A DNA stretch of 6,806 bases from JASFTV01 sp050050615 (GTDB lineage: Bacteria; Desulfobacterota; DSM-4660; Desulfatiglandales; HGW-15), in the NCBI GenBank assembly GCA_050050615.1, contig JASFTV010000183.1, positions 1 through 6,806 of the forward strand. Direction: 5' to 3'. The position numbers were made by a program, and so were the translations under genes. Positions 1-5,213 of the stretch are shown in pieces; position 1 is the stretch's first letter, and each line of letters starts with the position of its first letter. Below the pieces are notes generated by a model. It did no database searches, had not been told where the DNA came from, and saw only the letters and a list, made by a program, of their open reading frames with translations.

Positions 1-954
1 ATTCTTCTCGACATGGATCTTAGAACCGGGCCTCTGGAATTGGACCGATTGGCGAGCGCTTTTGAAACAGTGGCGAAAGACCGCGACGCCAGAAGCACTC
101 AGGGACTATTTGGTGTGCCGTTGGAGGGCACTGTCCGACTCAAATCAGAATCTCTCAGCTACGAGCAGTTCACTTGGGCTCCCTTTCATGCTTATATCGC
201 CATAGCCCCTGGTGAAGTTCATGTCAACATCACCGAGGCTAACTGGTGCGGCATTTCGACGCCTGGGGTTGTCGTTGCAACGCCTCAGGAAATATTCTTG
301 GATTTTCAACCTGTCGCCGCAAATCAGCCATTGAGTCCTGTCCTCAACTGCTTGCCCCTTCAACATGCACAAATGACGGGGAACTTTGATCTCAAAGGGC
401 ATGTTACAGCACGCGGAAAGGCTGAAAAACTGATGGAGTCACTCCAAGGGGATCTCGAATTCGTTGCAAAGGAGGGCCGAATTCAAAGGCACATACCTCT
501 CGCAAAAGTATTTGCCTTTCTCAATGTGACCGAGGCGTTTAGAGGAAAACCTCTGGGGTTTGATAAAGAGGGACTCGCCTATGATTCCCTTAGCGTCAAA
601 GGCAAGTTCGAAAAGGGAAAGCTCTTGGTTAAAGAAGCAGTCCTCGATGGAGTCACCATGGAAATCGCTGGCCATGGTGAAATCAGTCTCATAGATAAGA
701 AGATGGATGCACAGATTCTCGTGGCACCTTTCAGAACTATAGATTGGGTGATTAAAAAAACCCCCTTAGTGGGATATATACTCGCCGGGACACTTGTCTC
801 CATACCGATCAAAGTCACAGGTGAAATCGATAACCCAAAGGTGACTCCTCTTCCCGCCTCGGCGGTTGGCTCAGGATTGTTAGGAATGATGAAGCGAACC
901 TTCAAGTTACCCATCAAGGTGATTGAGGCCGTTCTACCCAAAAACAAAAAATAG
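1..954 (+). CDS. AsmA-like protein, C-terminal part (5' end outside window)
   Basis: The reading frame is open from base 1, so the ATG at 13 is probably internal and the true start lies upstream; 317 codons are visible. Counting from that ATG, residues 120-275 look like the AsmA-type C-terminal region. They show a G-x-F-x-L-x-G-x-V stretch, a GDLEF strand, a long run of alternating beta strands, then PLVGYILAG (251-259) and IPIKVTGEIDNPKVTPLP (264-281), which is the typical end of this family. The tail is basic (KNKK). AsmA-like proteins are large, N-terminally membrane-anchored, periplasm-facing proteins thought to bridge or move lipids between the envelope membranes; that role is family knowledge, not visible here. 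The two cysteines at 79 and 113 could form a disulfide. No terminator is seen after the stop. The family call is fairly sure; the exact subfamily is not. Confidence 0.75.
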   Translation: MLLDMDLRTGPLELDRLASAFETVAKDRDARSTQGLFGVPLEGTVRLKSESLSYEQFTWAPFHAYIAIAPGEVHVNITEANWCGISTPGVVVATPQEIFLDFQPVAANQPLSPVLNCLPLQHAQMTGNFDLKGHVTARGKAEKLMESLQGDLEFVAKEGRIQRHIPLAKVFAFLNVTEAFRGKPLGFDKEGLAYDSLSVKGKFEKGKLLVKEAVLDGVTMEIAGHGEISLIDKKMDAQILVAPFRTIDWVIKKTPLVGYILAGTLVSIPIKVTGEIDNPKVTPLPASAVGSGLLGMMKRTFKLPIKVIEAVLPKNKK

Positions 955-1043
955 CGGGTTGCACCCCGGGACTGAAGGATATTGAATTCAAGGTCTTGAG
1001 AGGTGGTAAGGTTCTGAACCTGTGTATTTCGTGCAATCCTTGA

Positions 1044-1244
1044 CTGAGGAGGTTTCGGTCGAGCTCGAAGCATAGATCATTTTCACTGGGAATGACATAC
1101 CTTCTCCCATTTGTTATGAGCTCCTGTGCCAGCACGAAGCTAACGTCGAGTTCGGTGGATAGCCATTGCAGGGGTAAGCATCGGAGAAACATGATGGTCG
1201 TGGGGGTCTCTGAAAATTTTGAAAGGATGTTTATTAGCCACTAA
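1044..1244 (+). pseudogene. Remnant of a small lipoprotein gene (N-terminal part)
   Basis: Frame 1044-1244 encodes, from the ATG at 1092, a 50-residue peptide with a hydrophobic stretch TYLLPFVMSSC followed by ASTKLTS, then VDSHCRGK and MMVVGVSENFERMF, ending at TAA 1242-1244. This matches the start of small exported lipoproteins common in Desulfobacterota: lipobox cysteine, then CAST-K-x-T-S, W-x-D-x-x-Y-x-G-K, a basic pair, V-x-V-V-G-V-(S/A)-E-N and R-x-F. Those proteins are normally far longer, so this copy is cut after about 40 mature residues. In the same frame past the stop the fragment QGVRSLGISF might be further remnant. AGGAGG at 1047-1052 has no start codon at a workable distance, and the ATG at 1092 has no good Shine-Dalgarno. 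The lipobox MSSC is imperfect. The resemblance is from memory of the family and needs a translated search; a short functional gene or chance cannot be excluded. Confidence 0.45.
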
Positions 1245-1326
1245 AGACCTAGAGAGATTCAGGGCGTGCGGAGCCTTGGAATTTCATTTCCGTTGCACAA
1301 CCTATTTCCATCCACACGGTTAGGGA

Positions 1327-1342
1327 GGTAGATTTTTCTACC
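1327..1342 (-). terminator. Short hairpin just 3' of tRNA-Leu, possible weak terminator
   Basis: On the tRNA strand the sequence GGTAGA-AAAA-TCTACC forms a perfect 6-bp stem with a 4-base loop, starting 3 bases beyond the CCA end. It is the only stem in the trailer and could stop transcription or guide 3' processing. It is not followed by a run of U, so it is not a standard intrinsic terminator. Confidence 0.25.
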
Positions 1343-1345
1343 GGG

Positions 1346-1430
1346 TGGTGCGAGAGGCGAGACTCGAACTCGCACGGGCTACCCCACTGGATCCTAAGTC
1401 CAGCGCGTCTACCAGTTCCGCCACTCTCGC
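1346..1430 (-). tRNA. tRNA-Leu, anticodon UAG, CCA encoded
   Basis: On the minus strand the 85-nt sequence folds fully. The acceptor stem GCGAGAG pairs with CUCUCGC (1350-1356), followed by discriminator A and an encoded CCA (1346-1348). The D arm carries GGUAGACGC. The anticodon arm is CUGGA-CUUAGGA-UCCAG with anticodon UAG at 1394-1396. There is a long variable arm with a GGG/CCC stem, as expected for a class II tRNA, and a T arm GCGAG-UUCGAGU-CUCGC. The tRNA reads CUA and, by wobble, other CUN leucine codons. It lies 36 bp downstream of the radC stop on the same strand and has its own promoter candidate. No pairing defects were seen. Confidence 0.98.
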
Positions 1431-1441
1431 ATCACAAATTT

Positions 1442-1470
1442 ATTCTTATAGTTTTTCGATACCCTGTCAA
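1442..1470 (-). promoter_or_regulatory. Sigma-70-type promoter for tRNA-Leu, overlapping the radC stop
   Basis: On the minus strand a perfect TTGACA (1465-1470) is followed after exactly 17 bases by AAGAAT (1442-1447, 4 of 6 to TATAAT). A TATAAG with a 14-base spacer overlaps it. The mature tRNA 5' end (1430) is 12 bases past this -10, giving a leader of a few bases. The -35 hexamer spans the TGA stop codon of radC (1467-1469). Position and match suggest the tRNA is transcribed by itself, not only by read-through from radC. Confidence 0.6.
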
Positions 1471-2213
1471 GGCCTAATGGGTCCTTGAAAGGCCTGCTGA
1501 AACTCCTTGGTGAAACTGGCTATAACGCCTTCATCCGCGAAACTGTAATAGGCGTTTCCTCCTATGATCACGTGATCAAGAACCTGAACCATCAGAAACT
1601 GGGCAGCCCAGACCAGGTCCCTCGTTAACCTTCGATCTTCGGCAGATGGCGCCGGATCCCCAGAAGGATGATTGTGAACGAAAACGAGTGCTGCTGCTTT
1701 GTGCTCGAGGGCCAGGGTCATGATCTCTCTTGGGTAAACAGCGCTTCCGGTCAGACTTCCAACAAAGACATCCTGATCAGCGACCAGTTCATTTTTGCGG
1801 TTGAGAAATAGCACCTTGAATACTTCTCTTTTTAGATCCCTCATGGCGTGGAAAAGGTAGTCAAAAACCGCCTTGGAGGACCCAAAGAAGTCTTTCTGCT
1901 TTGCACGGTCCCTCAGATACCGCCCTGCCACCTGATGGACCAGGTTCAGATAGAGCGCATTTTTAGGGCCAATGCCCCTGATCTCTGTTAGTTTTGTTGT
2001 GGGCGCAGAGAGCACGCCGGATAGACTTCCAAATCGCTTCAGGGCTTCCCTGGCTTGAGGCTTCACATCCTTTCTGGGGGTCCCCAAGGTCAGAAGAAAT
2101 TCCACGATCTCTTCGTCGGAAAAGCGTTCAAGGCCGCCTTCGAGAAACTTCTCACGAAGCCTTTGGCGGTGGCCTTCTCCTTTTTTCTGCCAGTCTTCTT
2201 TATGCATCGTCAT
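1467..2213 (-). CDS. radC: RadC family JAMM/MPN-domain protein
   Basis: This is a 248-residue protein of normal RadC length. Residues 14-70 are the N-terminal RadC region of the GHRQRLR-x-x-F variant with DVKP at 49-52. A helix-hairpin-helix lies around 75-90 (EIRGIGPKNA). The JAB/MPN domain covers about 105-235, with its metal-site signature complete: E130, then HNHPSGDPAPSAED at 180-193 giving H180, H182 and D193. DHVIIGG (213-219) and YYSFADEG (222-229) are the usual family end. The fold predicts a zinc metalloprotease-like site. The name comes from an old link to DNA repair that is not well supported, and the biochemical role of the family is unsettled. The ATG at 2211-2213 is preferred because GAAGG (2223-2227) sits 9 bases upstream; a second ATG two codons in is spaced worse. 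The gene is divergent from the phospholipase-mutL operon and runs toward tRNA-Leu. Nothing suggests a mobile-element copy. Confidence 0.96.
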   Translation of the reverse strand: MTMHKEDWQKKGEGHRQRLREKFLEGGLERFSDEEIVEFLLTLGTPRKDVKPQAREALKRFGSLSGVLSAPTTKLTEIRGIGPKNALYLNLVHQVAGRYLRDRAKQKDFFGSSKAVFDYLFHAMRDLKREVFKVLFLNRKNELVADQDVFVGSLTGSAVYPREIMTLALEHKAAALVFVHNHPSGDPAPSAEDRRLTRDLVWAAQFLMVQVLDHVIIGGNAYYSFADEGVIASFTKEFQQAFQGPIRP

Positions 2214-2519
2214 AGTCTCGCACCTTCTGAAACTAAACCTTCATTGTCCAGTCGCCGTCATTGAGATTTCTTAATCTTTATGTATCGTCGTGGACTCTCA
2301 AATATCTCCTGATCTGATGGTTTTTGAATTAGAGAGCATCCAGCAGTTATTTGCAAGAAGTTTTCAGCAATTGAGATGCGTTGGTGGACTATAGCCAAAA
2401 AGTCACCATATTTCATTTAGTTGGCTTATGTTTTTAAGAATATCATTGCCATTTATGAGGAAATATCTGAAAATCTACGATTATTTCACCCGAGCCAGAA
2501 GGCAGTGAAAGGTCAAGGC
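2214..2519. other. 306-bp divergent intergenic region between radC and the phospholipase gene
   Basis: This A+T-richer stretch must carry the promoters for radC (leftward) and for the rightward operon. On the radC strand the only -35-like element I found is TTGAGA near 2295, with no good -10 at standard spacing, so I do not assign a radC promoter. On the + strand a candidate is listed at 2446-2474. A 52-codon open frame on the minus strand (2258-2416) starts with ATG but has no ribosome binding site and no recognisable motif; I do not call it. No repeats or RNA structures stand out. Confidence 0.5.
2446..2474 (+). promoter_or_regulatory. Candidate promoter for the phospholipase-mutL-miaA operon
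   Basis: TTGCCA (2446-2451, 5 of 6 to TTGACA) and GAAAAT (2469-2474, 4 of 6 to TATAAT) are separated by 17 bases. Transcription would begin near 2481, leaving a leader of about 40 bases before the ATG at 2520. This lies downstream of the TTG at 2421, so if real it also rules out that longer start. It is a moderate match in A+T-rich DNA and could be chance. Confidence 0.35.
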
Positions 2520-3383
2520 ATGCTCTTTCTTAAGACTTTGTTTTTTCTCTTTATCACCCTCCTATTTCAGCTCATCTTCACAGAAGGCGCTTGGGCGTGG
2601 GGGCCGGCGGTTCATACGGTCATTGCATGCAGGATCCTGGAGGAATTGGGTCTGGTTTTACCTCTCATTGCCCAGACCGTTCAGACGTTTCCTCTGGAGT
2701 ACCTTTATGGGAGTCTGTCGGCGGATTTCTTTGTGGGCAAGGGACAGAGGCAAAAGAAGGGTCACTCCCACAATTGGGAGACCGGGTTTAGATTGCTCGA
2801 CGAAGCAAAGGATGATCAGGAGACTGCCTATGCGTACGGATTTTTTTCCCATCTCGCTGCAGATGTGATCGCCCACAACTATTTTGTCCCCGATCTTGTG
2901 CATCGCATTTCCAAGTGGAAAAGGATGGGGCATCTGTATTGGGAGGCGAAGGCCGATTACCACGTGGGCCCGATGTACACCAAAATTGCACGGGATGTAT
3001 TAACCATGGAGAATCTAGGTTGTGACGCTCTCCTGAAATCGGCGGTGAGAAAAGGTCGAAATGGACTTAAGACAAAAAAGCGAATCTTTACCCAGACGGT
3101 GAAACTGACCGATTATCTTTGCTGTTCTCAGCCCGTCGCTATGGTGAACAAGGGTTCTCGCTACCAGCTGTGTCCCGAGTATCTCGTTTTCATGATTAAT
3201 CTTTCATATCGCCTTGTAAAAGATATCTTAAACCATCCTTTTTCATCACCCTCTCTGTCCTATGACCCTATTGGAAGCCGAAACTTGCAGATGGCAAGTG
3301 GAAACGCAATCCTATCAAGGTTGTTCGATATTCCCCAGCCAAAATACCAATTCATAGTGGATCAAGAGCTTCTTCGAATATGA
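2520..3383 (+). CDS. Exported zinc-dependent phospholipase C-like protein
   Basis: This 287-residue protein belongs to the zinc-dependent phospholipase C family (PF00882-type, as in Bacillus cereus PLC). Residues 1-26 are a signal peptide: a basic residue, a long Leu/Phe core, then AWA. Cleavage after A26 would leave W27 as the mature N-terminus, and in B. cereus PLC the first residue is a zinc-binding Trp. Likely remaining ligands are all present: H32, D69 (GSLSADFF), H84 (HSHNW), H111, D115 and H119 (SHLAADVIAHN), and H138 with E142 (GHLYWEAKAD). The active site should therefore hold three metals and cleave phospholipid head groups outside the cytoplasm; the substrate is unknown. The C-terminal half (150-287) shows no recognisable lipid-binding domain. 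I chose the ATG at 2520 because AAAGG lies 7 bases upstream and the signal peptide begins there. The frame is open back to a TTG at 2421, but those 33 residues look non-coding. mutL follows after 7 bp. Confidence 0.85.
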   Translation: MLFLKTLFFLFITLLFQLIFTEGAWAWGPAVHTVIACRILEELGLVLPLIAQTVQTFPLEYLYGSLSADFFVGKGQRQKKGHSHNWETGFRLLDEAKDDQETAYAYGFFSHLAADVIAHNYFVPDLVHRISKWKRMGHLYWEAKADYHVGPMYTKIARDVLTMENLGCDALLKSAVRKGRNGLKTKKRIFTQTVKLTDYLCCSQPVAMVNKGSRYQLCPEYLVFMINLSYRLVKDILNHPFSSPSLSYDPIGSRNLQMASGNAILSRLFDIPQPKYQFIVDQELLRI

Positions 3384-3390
3384 CAATACG

Positions 3391-5115
3391 ATGAGTGCGA
3401 TTAGGATACTTACTGAAAAGGTCGCTTCCCAGATAGCTGCCGGAGAAGTTATTGAAAGACCCGCCTCTGTTGTTAAGGAGTTAATCGACAACAGCATAGA
3501 TGCCGGAGCAAGGAAAGTCGTCACGAGGATAGAAAAAGGCGGCAAGGGTCTTATCAGAGTGACTGATGATGGCGTAGGCATGAACAAAGACGATCTCCTG
3601 TTGTGCATCGAAAGGCATGCCACGAGCAAAATCAGTTCCATCGGTGATCTTTTTTCAATAAGGACCCTCGGATTTAGGGGAGAGGCCCTGCCCAGTGCAT
3701 CCTCTGTCTCCAGAATGGAGATCACCTCCCGGCCTGTGGATCAGCTGATCGGGTATAGGTTGAAGGTCGCAGGGGGCAAGCTGAAATCAATGGAGGAGAC
3801 GGGGTCTCCGGCAGGAACCACCGTGGAGGTCAGAGATCTCTTCTTCAATGTGCCGGCCAGAAAAAAGTTTCTGAGGGCCGTAAGAACAGAGACAAATCAC
3901 ATCATTGATACCCTGTCGAGGTTAGCTCTGCCTTTTACAGAAATGCATTTTCGGTTGGACAATGCCGAGAAAACGCTCTTGAACCTTCCCGGCTCGGAGA
4001 GTTTCTCTAACCGCCTTGCCGCACTTCTAGGGCGTCAGGTGGCTGGCTCCATGATTGATGGGGATGAGGAAACGGGTGAATTAAGGATCAGAACCTATCT
4101 GGCGCCACCAGAATTTAGCCGGGCAAGGGGTGATCGTATCTTTGTCTATGTGAACAAAAGAAATATCCGGGACAGACTCCTCACCCGGGCCGTCATAGAG
4201 GGATACGGACAGCGCCTGATGAAAGGCCGCTATCCTCAGGCCGTCGTGTTTCTGGAGATTGATCCTTCTCTGGTGGATGTCAATGTGCATCCCACGAAGC
4301 AGGAAGTTCGCTTCCACCAGAGCCATTTCGTATACCAAGTCTTATCCACCATTGTGGATAAGTCTTTGAAGCAGCATTTCTATTCCCCATTTGATCATGG
4401 CTACCCAAGACAAGTTGAGCCAGAAGAGAGTCACCCTGGCGGGAGGATTGTGGCTGAGCCGATCCGTGATTATTCACGGATTGATCAAGGAGCGGGTATC
4501 TTCAGTGAGGAGATATTTCAGGAGACATTTCCAATAAAGGAACGTCCTCAGATTCTTGGTCAACTGAAGGATACCTATATTGTATGCCAGGTTAAAGATG
4601 GTCTCCTCTTGATTGATCAGCATGCGGCTCATGAGAGAGTTGTTTACGAGAGCCTCAAGAAATCTTATGAAGGATCCAGAATTGAAGGTCAATCTTTCCT
4701 GATACCTCCCAGATTGGATTTTTCAGTCAAAGAGGGAAGGGTCCTTGTGAAAAAGATCAGTCAACTGGCCAGTGTGGGATTGGAGCTCGAGCATTTTGGG
4801 GGCAGCACATTCTTATTGAGGTCGGTTCCCTCAATCCTGATTCATGTGAGATGGGAGGAGTTCCTGAGTGAATTGATCCCGCTGCTGGAAGAGGAAGCTG
4901 AACTTACGAGCGACAGCGCCCTGGATAGAATGTGGACACTCATGGCATGTCACGGTGCGATCAGGGCGGGTCAGCACTTGTCGCAAAGCGAGATGATTCA
5001 CCTTCTAGACCAGCTGGAGGCAGCGGATCTTCCCACGAACTGTCCTCATGGAAGACCGGTTTCTAAGAAATTCACCTATTATGAAATAGAGAAGATGTTC
5101 AAAAGGGTGGTGTGA
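3391..5115 (+). CDS. mutL: DNA mismatch repair protein MutL, endonuclease type
   Basis: This is a complete 574-residue MutL, a little shorter than E. coli MutL (615). The N-terminal GHKL ATPase is intact: IAAGEVIERP (15-24), catalytic E30 and Mg-binding N34 in KELIDNSIDAGA, DDGVGM (59-64), RHATSK (75-80) and GFRGEAL (94-100). The transducer domain ends in NVHPTKQEVRF (298-308). A short linker (about 333-385) leads to the dimerisation domain. There DQHAAHERVVYE (409-420) is an exact DQHA(X)2E(X)4E metal-binding endonuclease motif, supported by ACHGAIRAG (519-527), CPHGRP (551-556) and a final FKR. MutL proteins with these motifs nick the discontinuous strand themselves after MutS recognition, as in bacteria lacking MutH and Dam. 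MutS is not in the window. The ATG at 3391 fits the family start, but there is no clear Shine-Dalgarno, so translation is probably coupled to the phospholipase gene 7 bp upstream. Minor departures: D33 where E is usual, and P101 for A after GFRGEAL. Confidence 0.98.
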   Translation: MSAIRILTEKVASQIAAGEVIERPASVVKELIDNSIDAGARKVVTRIEKGGKGLIRVTDDGVGMNKDDLLLCIERHATSKISSIGDLFSIRTLGFRGEALPSASSVSRMEITSRPVDQLIGYRLKVAGGKLKSMEETGSPAGTTVEVRDLFFNVPARKKFLRAVRTETNHIIDTLSRLALPFTEMHFRLDNAEKTLLNLPGSESFSNRLAALLGRQVAGSMIDGDEETGELRIRTYLAPPEFSRARGDRIFVYVNKRNIRDRLLTRAVIEGYGQRLMKGRYPQAVVFLEIDPSLVDVNVHPTKQEVRFHQSHFVYQVLSTIVDKSLKQHFYSPFDHGYPRQVEPEESHPGGRIVAEPIRDYSRIDQGAGIFSEEIFQETFPIKERPQILGQLKDTYIVCQVKDGLLLIDQHAAHERVVYESLKKSYEGSRIEGQSFLIPPRLDFSVKEGRVLVKKISQLASVGLELEHFGGSTFLLRSVPSILIHVRWEEFLSELIPLLEEEAELTSDSALDRMWTLMACHGAIRAGQHLSQSEMIHLLDQLEAADLPTNCPHGRPVSKKFTYYEIEKMFKRVV

Positions 5116-5189
5116 AAAAGTGAGCTAAGGTAAGTAAAGTGACTAAAGTGCCCAAAGTGAGTAAAGTGTCTAGGCTGAGCTAAAGTCTC
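5116..5189 (+). repeat. Degenerate 9-bp tandem repeat (consensus TAAAGTGAC)
   Basis: Directly after the mutL stop come eight head-to-tail units of 9-10 bases. They are AAAAGTGAGC, TAAGGTAAG, TAAAGTGAC, TAAAGTGCC, CAAAGTGAG, TAAAGTGTC, TAGGCTGAGC and TAAAGTCTC. The core AAAGTG is kept in most units. Units are direct rather than inverted, so no hairpin is predicted. The array fills almost the whole gap before miaA and abuts a second repeat of different period. Confidence 0.85.
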
Positions 5190-5192
5190 CAC

Positions 5193-5213
5193 AATGACCA
5201 ATGACGAATGACA
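5193..5213 (+). repeat. 7-bp tandem repeat AATGAC(N) running into the miaA start
   Basis: Three exact-length units AATGACC, AATGACG and AATGACA lie at 5193-5199, 5200-5206 and 5207-5213, and a weaker fourth (AATAGTA) follows. Each unit holds an ATG, and because 7 is not a multiple of 3 the three ATGs fall in three different frames. The third is the miaA start codon. The first opens a five-codon frame whose TGA (5209-5211) overlaps the miaA ATG. Confidence 0.8.

Larger units (their letters stand above)
955..1345. other. 391-bp intergenic stretch with a gene relic
   Basis: There is no intact gene between the AsmA-like gene and tRNA-Leu. A short stretch on the + strand (about 1044-1244) looks like the start of a decayed lipoprotein gene and is listed separately. 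A perfect 6-bp inverted repeat lies just beyond the 3' end of the tRNA (1327-1342). A smaller one (AGGTT-CTG-AACCT, 1009-1021) is too short to mean much. I see no U-tract terminator for the AsmA-like gene or for the tRNA. Confidence 0.6.

Noticed and set aside
579..1073. 164-codon antisense frame within and beyond the AsmA-like gene
   Set aside because: Most of it is the complement of the AsmA-like coding sequence; its protein has no recognisable features.
914..1192. 92-codon frame on the minus strand across the end of the AsmA-like gene
   Set aside because: It overlaps the AsmA-like coding end and the lipoprotein relic antisense, with no ribosome binding site or recognisable motif.
1565..1578. 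Perfect 14-bp palindrome TGATCACGTGATCA in radC
   Set aside because: It encodes the conserved L-D-H-V-I of the RadC motif, and one such palindrome by chance is expected at about this window size; no operator role inside the gene is supported.
1347..2224. 9-bp inverted match (GGTGCGAGA at 1347-1355, TCTCGCACC at 2216-2224) flanking tRNA-Leu and radC, as a possible integration scar
   Set aside because: Attachment sites are direct repeats, the match is short, and no integrase or mobile gene is present; chance is adequate.
2258..2416. 52-codon open frame on the minus strand, starting ATG at 2416, upstream of radC
   Set aside because: It has no Shine-Dalgarno, no signal, membrane or domain motif, and lies in A+T-rich control DNA; an open frame of this size is expected by chance.
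2421..2519. N-terminal extension of the phospholipase gene from a TTG at 2421
   Set aside because: The extra 33 residues would bury the signal peptide. The ATG at 2520 has a well-spaced AAAGG and begins a textbook signal sequence.
5116..5213. Tandem repeats considered as a CRISPR array or iteron origin
   Set aside because: Units are 7-10 bp with no spacers, no cas gene, no replication initiator gene and no DnaA-box pattern nearby.
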